From assembly GCF_000003605.2 (NCBI RefSeq), contig NW_003146287.1, forward strand, positions 18,002 through 46,406: DNA of 28,405 bases, read 5' to 3'. The notes beneath the pieces are model-generated. The model worked only from the letters and a program-made list of their open reading frames with translations, searched no databases and was not told where the DNA came from. Positions 13,178 through 22,078 of this stretch are shown here, one piece after another. The position numbers were made by a program, and so were the translations under genes. Source of the stretch: Saccoglossus kowalevskii (taxonomy: Eukaryota; Hemichordata; Enteropneusta; Harrimaniidae). The stretch's first letter is position 1, and each line of letters begins with the position of its first letter.

Positions 13178-13272
13178 TTCATTCATTCATTCATTCATTC
13201 ATTCATTCATTCATTCATTCATTCATTCATTCATTCATTCATTCATTCATTTATTCATTTATTCATTCATTT
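13078..13272. repeat. compound tetranucleotide microsatellite, (ATTT)n then (ATTC)n
   Basis: About 100 bp of ATTT units, with two ATTA interruptions near 13100-13112, change at about 13179 into about 90 bp of ATTC (CATT) units. A few ATTT units return near 13249-13272. The switch is sharp and the phase is kept, so the ATTC block probably arose from one T-to-C change in an ATTT unit that then expanded by slippage. Confidence 0.97.
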
Positions 13273-14226
13273 ACTCCACCGTATTGATGTCATTAAGTTT
13301 TTCGTACTAGTATATTTCCAATAATTTGTTTTTTGAATTTATCAAATATATTTTCGCTGTTGGTGTTAGTGGGCCATGACTGGTCTCGAGTGTGCTTTCT
13401 GTGCGCGGAATAAATTCATGAAACAGTACAGACATTGATTTTGAATAGTACTTATGGGTTGGGTCGTGTCAAGTTCAATAAATAGCTACACGAGAACTCA
13501 TTAAAGATGCCATCCGAAATATTTTATAAATTTACTGTGGAATTTCACCAAAGAAATTTTAATTACAATATTGTTTGATCGATGTGTGCGGTCGACCAAA
13601 ACGTCATTGGATGCAACGATGTGCCGCCTAAGGGGTTGACCATTAAAACTCTTAGAGGGGAGATGGTAGAAAGATTAAAGTGAAAATACTAGTAGTCAAA
13701 TGAATGCAATTCTCCTCATTATTATGAGTTATTAGAACATATTCCGTGGTACTTCTTGAACACAATGTTTCCTCTGATATGTTGATGCAACCTTTTGCAC
13801 ATTGTTATATAGTATTGTATACAGTGTTACTAATTTTTGTTAATTGGCTATTTGTCTTAATATTATTTTCTTTTTAAACCGATGAAACAAATTATGCAGG
13901 TTAATGTTGCGGGTGTTCACGTGACAACTTAACTTTAACGCTTTAAGAAGTAAGGACCGTTACTTATGTATATACGAAGGAGCTGAAATCTGAAGTGTTT
14001 TCTTATGAAGTTTATATAGAGCTATTTCTTAACACTATAAATATATAGTATCCCCGATCTTAGTAATTTTACGCCTTGCACTTGATTCAGGGTTATCAGC
14101 ACGCAGCATTTCCCGAGAGGAACTTTCACATTGGTTTATCCACCAAGGCATGTAAAGCATTAATGTTCGATCATTACCCGTTCGATTTAGAGGTCAATTG
14201 CAGCTCTCACATACTTTCTCGATAAG
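13273..14226. other. non-coding spacer
   Basis: No gene or transposon is recognised. The 18-bp word TGCAACCTTTTGCACATT at 13786-13803 is an exact match to 3209-3226. Otherwise this is AT-rich unique-looking sequence. Confidence 0.5.
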
Positions 14227-14387
14227 TTAAAGCGGAGGGGACGTAACCTGCGCACGCGCGGGAATTGAGTCCCTATCGACGATAACAACGCATTCTAAAA
14301 CGCAAATGCTCATGGGTAGACGCTTGTTTGTAAACATTGACACGCTGTGGCCGTTTTCCATGCGCAGGTAATGAGTCCTCGCTTTAA
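14227..14387 (+). mobile_element. family 2 miniature inverted-repeat element, full length (161 bp)
   Basis: The left end reads TTAAAGCGGAGGGG then ACGTAACCTGCGCA. The right end, reverse-complemented, reads TTAAAGCGAGGACTCATTAC then CTGCGCA. Both termini are TTAA and the inverted repeats are about 27 bp. The interior has a GGGAATTGAGTCCC word, then TAAAACGCAAATGCTCATGG and GCTTGTTTGTAAACATTGAC. It matches the copies at 26.2 and 27.2 kb along its whole length. There is no coding capacity; the 60-codon minus-strand frame across it is a by-product. TTAA at both ends suggests TTAA target-site use. A perfect NRF1-type site lies inside the left end at 14249-14260. Confidence 0.82.
14249..14260. promoter_or_regulatory. 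NRF1-type motif in the left end of a family 2 element
   Basis: TGCGCACGCGCG fits the known consensus YGCGCAYGCGCR of NRF1 / P3A2 / erect wing family factors at every position. It lies just inside the transposon's inverted repeat. The same 12 bp recur at 27192-27203 in another copy. Binding in this genome is not shown. Confidence 0.35.
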
Positions 14388-14408
14388 ACCGTGTATGTGC
14401 AGCCTCCA

Positions 14409-14508
14409 TTAAAGTCCTACTGCTGTCATGCCGGGTGCGTTACATACAACGTGTTTTACACGCTGTTACGTGCGTCGCATGGAACCATATCGAACACGAC
14501 GCACGCAG
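14409..14508 (-). mobile_element. family 1 miniature element, damaged copy
   Basis: It starts TTAAAG, has lost most of the GGTGGTCGTC part of the left repeat, and keeps the core TTTTACACGCTGTTACGTGC then GTCGCATGGAACCATATCGA and ACACGACGC. These align with TTTTACACGCGTTCTATACG and its continuation in the 24.6-kb copy. The right end fades into a CT-rich stretch (to about 14542) without a clear TIR. It begins only 21 bp after the family 2 element at 14227-14387. Confidence 0.7.
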
Positions 14509-15821
14509 AGAATTACATAGCCCCTCTCTCCTTCGCCTCCTCCCTGAGTTGATTGATTCGACTCTTAAAATTTTGTGTTGATAGATGCTTGCACCTCTGT
14601 TGTTGCTCCCCACTATACACAAGGAAAATGGAGGAAAGTGTTGATTCGGTGTGTGTTCAGATGATTGTCACTAATGTTATTGATTATATTTTTCGAGTTG
14701 ACTTGGCACATGGCGTATTAGCCATCAGAATGACGCCCATCAGCACAATGAATTTTAACAGTTTAGCAATGAGCATATGTTGGATTTAATTTCCTCGTTA
14801 GTCATCGATTTAGCAAATCGCACATTTTCGCTAACAAGTCTGCGGGATAATGGACATGGATATGTTTTAAAGAGTATATACAAATATTTGGTAAAACAGC
14901 ACGAATCACTCTCTCGTCAACCCCCTGAGTAGTTCCCGTGACATTAAATGAACCCCATCTCGGGGTCATCGTGAGCGTGTTTAATATACGGGGGCAGTTG
15001 AAGATGTTGTTCGTGCACAAGAAACTGTTAGGAGGCGTGGTGTTACATTGAGTGGGTGGAGAACTTCCGGAAAACATTCAAATGGGAAGGATTTTTTCAC
15101 TTCCCGCGTGCGATGCATTTTTTTGATAAAAACAAAAAATGAATAGAAAGGTTTGAGTCGAGAATCTGTCACGAGGAGTTGCACGCTAGGTGCGATAGTC
15201 TCGCTACATATTAAATGTATATACATTATATGTAACGAAGCGGGGATAGGTGGAATGGAGGGGTGAAAATAATATGATCGATGCCAGCAAATTCCAATGA
15301 ACAAACATTTTGGGTGGGGTGGCGAAAATAACTTCTGTGGCAGCATGGAGGTATAAACAGATATACCTCTATGGTGGCAAGAAGGTGCGAAGGAACTATC
15401 GCAGTAGGAAGGTACACATACCACCATACCGACACGTACCGCGCGTGTGAAACACAAGGGTTTATTTACGAACGCGTACCGAGTGTCAAATACGGCGCTC
15501 TGTTGGTGTCGTTTGTAATATTACACAGTATCCAAAGACGTGGAACATCGATCATCTGATCAGTAAATGGAATAACATAAATAATGTATCTTCATCTTGA
15601 ATGTCACTCTCACCTGAACGTGGGAGACACTGTGATTCATGTGTTCATTTTTTGGGTCGTGTACGAGCAATTGTGTTTATGGGATATTATTAGCAACCAA
15701 TCAGTTACTAGATGTAAAGGGACGTACATCGTGTCACGCAAATACAAGGCAGACAACTGGGAATGTCAATCTAGTGGTTTCCCTTCCGATTTAACCAAGA
15801 TATTTCAGCAACGTTATTAAT

Positions 15822-15822
<1 letters not shown>
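14509..15822. other. stretch with long but unconvincing open frames
   Basis: A 158-codon minus-strand frame at 14981-15457 is one of the two longest in the window. Its product is rich in Cys, Pro, Ser and His with no recognisable domain, and the plus strand here is purine-rich, which depletes minus-strand stops. Degenerate GGGGTGGCGAAAATAA-like words recur at about 15260 and 15315. A hairpin lies at 15344-15373. A plus-strand frame of 78 codons at 15584-15820 ends where the TAA microsatellite begins. I do not call a gene. Confidence 0.4.
15344..15373. repeat. 12-bp-stem hairpin
   Basis: CATGGAGGTATA pairs with TATACCTCTATG across a 6-base AACAGA loop, with one mismatch (a G-T wobble in RNA). 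It sits inside the purine-rich segment. It is too short for a microRNA precursor, and no function is inferred. Confidence 0.6.

Positions 15823-15889
<67 letters not shown>
15823..15889. repeat. (TAA)n trinucleotide microsatellite
   Basis: About 22 uninterrupted TAA/ATA units over 67 bp, followed by CGATCATTAATTTATAATTA. It is a pure tract, so it is likely polymorphic and recently expanded. Confidence 0.97.
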
Positions 15890-18800
15890 CGATCATTAAT
15901 TTATAATTATAGAGATTCACTAGTGATATAAAAGTGTTATATATATAAATACAAGTAATGTTCAGGTAAAGTCAACATCGTTCACTCCTTTTATGTTTTC
16001 TATACGAATCATATACGTTGGTCGAGTGGGCGCGACACAAATCTTTATCTGATGATGGTACACTTTCAGTTTAACTGAATGAATTTAGTGATTGATGATT
16101 GGAATTAGATGCATTTGCGTTTTCCGTGATATTCATCATCGTCTCTTTCCTCTAAATAGTCAGGGGGAAAAACGATCATTACAGCATAATTACTGCTAGG
16201 ATTTCTTTCATGGAAGAGTCTCGAGAAAATGACAACAAGCGACAGCAAATGAGTCATAAATGAACCATTTGCAAACCTCTAACGCTATATCCACCAAATA
16301 AAAACGGAACACCCAGAAGACCTTTCTAGCCCTGCATATACTAAGAACTACAGTCGTTACCGCTCTTTACAACACCTCGTAGTACACATTTTTTGTCACC
16401 AAGACCGAGACCACGACGAGGACTGGAATGCATACCAGTCAGCTTACTTACAGCTTTGAGAGCCATGGAAGAAAGATTTGCATATTCACCCACACCTGAA
16501 TACAGCCAAAGATAAGTTGAATACTCGGGGAACATGATTATGACGTTGTTTATTGTAATATGTGTTTCATATTTGTTATACAGGTGTTATATCAAAACAT
16601 AAAGATAGATCAAGTAGATAATACAGTGCCGTAAATATTTTGTACTGTCCATTTGTAAGAATGAGATTGACGTTTAGACATTTTTTGATAAAACATGTCT
16701 TTTTCTTTACCCATCAATTATATCATGCTGTGAACATTTTAACTTTTTTTTTTAAAAAAGGTTGAGATTATTTCTTTTATTGCAAAATATGAATTATGTC
16801 CTTATTTGCATAGCTGATGTTAGTTACATAATTAATAAGAGCTGCGAACAAATGGAATGTCTCCACAAAAGTTAATATACACAACATACGGGTAGACATT
16901 GAAAACATCAATTCAATTGGTGTTAAGACCCTTCAAAATAAGTATATGACAATTATGGTATAAGAAGAATGATTATGCAAATCAGGAAATATCGCTGTTT
17001 GTTTGTGGGCACTCAACGGGGAATTCAATTTAAGTTGATTATATTTCAAGATGGGCATCATTATTAACACTTATATAAATTCACAAGACTTTGAGATAAA
17101 TCTGAAATTCTAATCACACCTTGCAAAATGTACAAGGACAAGACTCATTATCAGTGAAATTTCAAGACATTGCACTGCTACCAGTACAATTTCTAGGTAT
17201 TACACTGCTGGCGTAAAGAGCAATCTAGGGAAAGGCTTTCAATGTATGCCCAATTCTTTACCCTAACTCTAACCATAACCTTCCACTCCCAAGTTCAGTT
17301 ATATAAGCCCCTTCACATACATATAGGTGTCCCCAAGAGGAACCGTAATACAATTAATTTGAGGGCAGGCCGGCGTCAGGTTAGAGTTAGGAGTAGAGGT
17401 GGTGGTCTAACAGGATTTCGTACAGTGAACATGCAGTGTAATTCGTCCACCTGCAATAACCTAATATTGAAATGTATGTGCAACCAATTGAAACAAACTA
17501 TAAGCCTGACTTACGTGTAAACAATGAAACCGACACATTCATTCGAACGTGATTGGTCAGAGCAAACACGAAGTGCAGTTGAATGGTGGCTGGTCCAAAC
17601 TGCTATTTCCCCCGGTTCGTTTCTATGTAAAAAAAAAGAAAAGAAATAAACGAGGAAAAGGGAGAAAAATCGTGTCATTCAATATCTGACTATATGCACT
17701 CTCAATCGTACATTATTCTGTACATATAACATGACATGTCTTAAATGTCATCTGACTCTTCTATTATCTCATTTAGGGAATATTGTTAAAAATAATAAGA
17801 GTCAAATAACATACTGTATCAGAATCATGTTCGGTATTTATTATTAGTAGTGTTTCTATGCCTATCCTTGAAAACGGTAACTTTAAATATCAAATATCCG
17901 CGTCTTACACTGGAGTACAACGTAGGGTGTATGTTATGCTGCTTTGGTGAATGCGTTCACATTGATGGCAACTGGCATTCGCGGGTTGTCTCCGCAGTTG
18001 AGCTCGTTATGCCAGCGGAACTAATTTAATGTACGGCATGTGGGAGATGAGTAGTTGAAGATATTGTGCCGTGTTTTCGATCGATGTACATATGACACTA
18101 CATGTAATTTGATGATCACATATGTGTTAACACAGTACAACGCCAATTACTGGATACTACAACTTGAAGGTTACACAAATTAGCTGGATCATGTCGAATG
18201 TCGAATACAAAATATGGTGTCTTGTCTCACTGACTGCAACATCACACCGATACTGATGCTAGCAGTCAGGATAATGTGACAAAAGAGGTCATCAGTATTG
18301 GCTGATCGATTAATTATTGATTGATCGATCGATTCCGGTGAATGTTTCATCAAACTGAATGTGCATCGTTTTTCTCAGTGACTAATTTATTTATTTTTTG
18401 TCCAGAAAACCTCAAATTCCTTCGCTGTTTATGATTGTTAATACAATAAATGTAAGAGTTCAAACCTTTCACATTTCGCTTGGATGTAGTTAGGAATAAT
18501 GAGTAACACCACCGTATAAAAAGCTATTTGATGAAAAAATAGCAATAGTCGGGTGCGCATCGCAGAGTAGTCTTGGCGGGAAAACATCACATTTGTGTCT
18601 TGTAAGAAAGTGTTCACGCCGGAATCGCCAGCCAGTAAATGCAGTGCTCATTTTCAACATTTGCTAAAAAAAAACAAAAAAAACGTTGAACGGGGTATTT
18701 TGAGAATGTCGTGACCGTTGTAAGCACAAAACATGGCATATTTCAAGGATTTCAAATTCAACCAATACAATATATGCAACTCTAGTTAGTACATCTGCAT

Positions 18801-19065
18801 ATTGAATGAGTTTCTTTCTGAGAAAATTTCGAAAGTGCTCTCCACAAATTTTTTTTTTTTATATGTACATAAGAATATACAAAAATGTCTTTGGTCTGGA
18901 CTGTGAAGGACAATTTAATGTTAAACCCTGCTGGTGATAAAGTGCACTCTTTCTGTATTTTAATTTTGTCTGTGTGACCACAGTCACTCTACTAGGAGAG
19001 TGACTGTGGTGTGACGTTTTATTGTATAATTTGCAAAAAAAAAAAAAAGCAAACTCTCTTTTCAC
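15890..19065. other. non-coding stretch with weak splice-like signals
   Basis: Mostly AT-rich. A 44-bp minus-strand segment at 16452-16495 is bracketed by a TATTCAG acceptor-like word and a GTAAGTAAG donor-like word, inside a 64-codon frame at 16341-16535. A degenerate telomere-like CCTAACTCTAACC at 17262-17274 is matched by its reverse complement at 17379-17391. Homopolymer runs include 12 T at 18849-18860 and 14 A at 19035-19048. I see no transposon ends and no confident gene. Confidence 0.4.
18977..19010. repeat. perfect 14-bp inverted repeat with 6-base loop
   Basis: ACCACAGTCACTCT is followed by ACTAGG and then AGAGTGACTGTGGT, a perfect stem. The GC content of the stem is well above the surroundings. 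The stem is too short for an animal microRNA precursor and lacks histone stem-loop features. It may be the fused ends of a lost miniature transposon or a structured RNA element. Confidence 0.85.
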
Positions 19066-19337
19066 CTTCTAGTACAGTTTACGGTTGTGATACAAATGCG
19101 TTGTATCGTTATATAATTCCATGGATGCATAATTGTGGCACTTGCCGAGCTGCTTAAAACGACATCATCCCCAACATTCAGCGGTGTTTTGTAATCCTTC
19201 TTATCGATCTGTAAGTCTAAATGTTTCATTGCATTACGGATGATAGCTGTGGAAGCCATCGAAGCGGACGACAATGATGTCATCGGGACTTTCAATGACT
19301 TCAAGCAGGCGATTAGCTTATACTCATCGTAGCTATG
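19066..19337 (-). CDS. possible internal exon of an unrecognised gene (weak)
   Basis: The minus strand is open from 19565 to 19062 (167 codons), but the upstream part crosses a (GC)n/A15 tract and is unlikely to be coding. Within it, ATTCACAG before 19337 resembles a splice acceptor and AAG|GTGAAA at 19066 resembles a donor, just before the in-frame stop. The enclosed 272 bp would encode about 90 residues beginning HSYDEYKLIACLKSLK, followed by a Ser/Ala-rich stretch, KKDYKTPLNVGDDVV, and a weaker tail. The composition is more protein-like than in other frames, but I recognise no family. No partner exon with matching phase was found: the 16452-16495 candidate is out of phase. It may equally be a chance frame or a retroposed fragment. 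Confidence 0.2.
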
Positions 19338-19361
19338 CTGTGAATAGATGGGATCCAGTCT

Positions 19362-19387
19362 CGCGCGCGCGCAAAAAAAAAAAAAAA
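19362..19387. repeat. (CG)n tract joined to A15
   Basis: CGCGCGCGCGC at 19362-19372 is followed immediately by 15 A residues. Alternating CG is Z-DNA-prone. On the minus strand the T15 run could mimic a pyrimidine tract ahead of the possible exon, although the acceptor-like site is some 35 bp further on. Confidence 0.85.
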
Positions 19388-19760
19388 CTAATAACAAATG
19401 CTCGTGAAAACAATGACTGTATCCAACATTAGCCGGAAGAGCAGTGTCGGTCCCTGAGTTTCGTGTACAGACCAGTTTCGTTATCTGGGCAGGCAAAAAG
19501 AGCAATATTAGTCGTTCGAAAGGACAACAAATCACCACTTGCTTCGTTGCGAACTGTTTCCTCAAACGTTTCTACAATTCACGAGAACAACCTAATGACT
19601 GTTTGTTATTATTCTTTAATCAAGTACACGCGATTCAATCATGTCATAAGACTTGTTTTATCTAACTGCAGTATTTTAGAATGTATGTTCAAAGAAGTCT
19701 CGCGGATTTTGGTGACATACGTATATGGTCTATATTAGAGATGTAATATGTACCAAAACG

Positions 19761-20040
19761 CGTACCAAAACAACCAATGTTATTCGATATTCTATGTGGC
19801 AGATTATTTCACGATTTGTCATAAAAAAAATGCTGGTTTTGTGGGACAGTATTCGTTAGATGAAAAATCAATACCACTAATACGCATGCGCGTACCAAAA
19901 CAACCAATGTTATTCGATATTCTATGTTGCAGATTATTTCACGATTTGTCATAAAAAAAAATGCTGGTTTTGTGGGACAGTATTCGTTAGATGAAAAATC
20001 AATACCACTAATACGCATGCGCGTACCTAAACAACCAATG
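19761..20040. repeat. 130-bp tandem duplication, two full units plus a partial third
   Basis: Unit 1 is 19761-19890 (130 bp) and unit 2 is 19891-20021 (131 bp). They differ by one substitution (G/T at 19798 against 19928) and one extra A in an A run, so the duplication is recent. A third copy stops after 19 bp at 20040. Each unit starts CGTACCAAAACAACCAATGT and ends ACTAATACGCATGCG. An extra GTACCAAAACG word precedes unit 1. The array creates mirrored 68-78-codon frames on both strands, which are not genes. Confidence 0.95.
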
Positions 20041-20085
20041 CGCATGCGTATTAGAGGATTTCACTGTTTTATTGAACGAATACTG
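19978..20085. repeat. inverted repeat closing the 130-bp array
   Basis: The unit end CTAATACGCATGCGC at 20008-20022 is matched by its perfect reverse complement at 20040-20054. Further out, CAGTATTCGTT at 19978-19988 is matched by AACGAATACTG at 20075-20085. The arms are about 45 bp, with a diverged middle and a 17-bp spacer. The array is therefore capped by an inverted copy of the unit's own end, which suggests the unit is the terminal part of an inverted-repeat transposon. Confidence 0.8.
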
Positions 20086-20283
20086 AGATGCGTGCTTTTA
20101 GATGTGGGTTTTTAAGTCATCGTCAAATATATTTATCAGCATACAGTATAACGTGAATATAATTACATTTTATCGTCCGTCTTTAATGCTACCTCCCTCA
20201 AATTACATATTGGGTTAATTGACAATGTTGTAAGAGCAGCTACTGACATAGTCGTTGATATTACCCAGGGTACGCTTCGATCA

Positions 20284-20304
20284 AATCAACATTAAATGTT
20301 GATT
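20284..20304. repeat. 10-bp-arm near-palindrome
   Basis: AATCAACATT, one central A, then AATGTTGATT: perfect arms. It is AT-rich with no attached feature. Confidence 0.75.
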
Positions 20305-20370
20305 GAGGAAATAACATCGGATACACGGCAACATAATTACTATGTTAATTCAAATTAAACATGTACAGTG

Positions 20371-20450
20371 TGCATGACTCGAATCGGCACTCGCGTCCGT
20401 CGTAGCTTCACGTCTCAGCAGGTCTTCCACTCGGCCACCGGGCATCCCCA
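20371..20450 (-). other. degenerate class II tRNA-like sequence or SINE head
   Basis: On the minus strand, TGGCCGAGTGG at 20437-20427 fits the internal promoter A box and D-arm start of Leu/Ser tRNAs. GATTCGAGTCA at 20385-20375 matches the B box GGTTCGANTCC at 9 of 11 positions. The two starts are 52 bp apart, the spacing expected for a tRNA with a long variable arm. However, acceptor, anticodon and T stems do not pair, so it is not a working tRNA. A tRNA pseudogene or the tRNA-derived head of a SINE is most likely. No A-rich or microsatellite tail is obvious downstream on that strand. Confidence 0.35.
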
Positions 20451-21879
20451 AAGAAAATGCTTAATAACCGAGTTTATTACGAGCAGAGAGCGTGAAGCCA
20501 GCCCACGCCGATGCTGTCACACAGCGCAAGGTAAACATTGAAGCAAAAGTCCTCAGATTGGGTTGATGGTGAACCTTGGAAAAAACTTGAAAACAGTGCA
20601 GCATTAATAATATTACGTGTATACACACCTTTTTTATTTTTGAAATTCTATTTAGTCAAACAGATTAGTTTCTCTTGTTTTGTTATTTAATGTAGCGGCA
20701 ACAAGTATGTCAACGCCCAACATGCTTAAACCTGTCAAAATTAGGTCGTGTGTGCGGTATTGCAAATATAAGTAAGGTTAGGCCTTACTATTAACGAGGC
20801 ATATATGTGGAGCAACGCCAATAATATTAGGTACGTTCTTGAAAGTGAATTATTAAACCGAATACATCCTTCTCTGTATTACCTTCTAGATGTGGACACA
20901 TTGCAACCTGTTCAGAGCACTAAAGTAAACAGATATTAGTTTACTGATGTTCTTATGAGTTTGTTTGTCGAGTTTTTGAAAACAGGGTCTGTATTCCACG
21001 CAAACTTGTTTACGCCTCTGTAACAATGTGCGTGTTAAAAATACAAGTTAGTGTGTACCATCCCATCAGAGGCAGACGTTCTATTCACACTGTCGTAATG
21101 TTGTTGCATATTTTTCACATTTCATAAAGTTTCAACAACAAATTAACATTAACTTTACTACAAACAAGACCCAGGCCTGTTCTTAAATTGGTTGTAATTC
21201 GAAAACTAATATAACTGTTGAGATATTCTATTCAGGACTTCCTTTCTGGTTGTTACCTCCTCCAGCAGAATTAGTTCTGTATGCGGACAATGAAACATGA
21301 AATCGTATTTAGATACGCAATTAAATCACACTGGCGCAGTAGAACACACTGACAACACAATTAATATTAACTCATACCAATTTTTTTTAAATTCCCCGAC
21401 TTTAAATTAGTAGTTTTATATTTCTTTCTTTTCATTGATCACCAATGGCTCGTGTAAGTATCTGCGTGATGGCAATTTGGAGTCGTCATTGCGCAGTAGA
21501 CACGAACACAAAGAAAAATGACTATTTTTTATTTGCACAGGAGATTGATTTTTACATGTCTGTGAATTACGAGTTTATAAGAACGCCAATTGAATGCGTT
21601 TTATTAATATACAATTTGATTGAAACTTAAATTGAGCGCGCCCGAGTATAACACATAAAAGAGTCCCATTGTTGGTGATGCTGATTCGCCGTAGAATTGC
21701 CGCAGATAGAGTGTTTATTCGTGTTTGAGGAAGATATATCCTCAGTTGGCTTTCGTTGGATGAACGTGAGTGGGCACCGCCAACGAAAAAAAAATCAAAA
21801 AGTGCCTCAGTTCACCTAATGATGAAATAAGCACACCACATCCTGTATATACTTCCGCGTAAACAACAGCTAATAATAT
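20451..21879. other. non-coding spacer
   Basis: No gene, transposon end or RNA signal is recognised. A 61-codon plus-strand frame at 21445-21630 has no protein-like character. Confidence 0.5.
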
Positions 21880-22078
21880 ACTGTAAAATTATTTATTTTA
21901 GCTGGAATTAATTTTCGCTGAAAAGTCTTTTAGGGTGTTTTGTATGGAATTTATATAAGATTTTTGACAAGTTGAATTTAAAATATAGGAAACAAGTGTA
22001 TATTTGCTGGATTTTATTTTCACTGAATCATGTCTTCAGCGAAAATTAATTCCAAGCAATAATAAAGTATTTTACAGT
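21880..22078. mobile_element. ACTGTAAAA-ended miniature inverted-repeat element (about 199 bp)
   Basis: The left arm reads ACTGTAAAATTATTTATTTT, then AGCTGGAATTAATTTTCGCT and GAAAAGTC. The right arm, on the minus strand, reads ACTGTAAAATACTTTATTAT, then TGCTTGGAATTAATTTTCGC and TGAAGAC. The arms are about 48 bp with few differences. The interior is AT-rich and non-coding, and repeats a diverged GCTGGATTTTATTTTCACTG word near 22008-22027. Elements with CACTGTAAA-type ends and TTTTCGC subterminal motifs are, from general knowledge, common in marine invertebrate genomes; I cannot assign the superfamily. No target duplication is clear. Confidence 0.82.

Noticed and set aside
14227-14409. Minus-strand peptides near 8.3 and 14.3 kb share a recognisable stretch (for example FTNKRLPMSICVL against FTNKSLPMSHCVF), suggesting a conserved protein domain.
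   Set aside because: The shared peptide lies exactly over the family 2 transposon core. The DNA repeat explains the similarity, and the frames do not persist at 26.2 and 27.2 kb.
18977-19010. MicroRNA precursor or histone 3' stem-loop.
   Set aside because: The 14-bp stem is far too short for a pre-miRNA, and the sequence and loop do not match the histone stem-loop.
16452-19337. A two-exon minus-strand gene joining the 19066-19337 and 16452-16495 candidates.
   Set aside because: The upstream candidate ends with two bases of a codon, while the downstream one needs one base carried over to stay open. The compatible frame hits a stop at once.
19748-20115. Overlapping plus- and minus-strand frames with internally repeated peptides (QPMLFDILC-type).
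   Set aside because: They are translations of the 130-bp tandem units in both directions and stop soon after the array ends.
20371-20450. A functional tRNA-Leu or tRNA-Ser gene.
   Set aside because: Acceptor, anticodon and T stems fail to pair, despite good A and B boxes.
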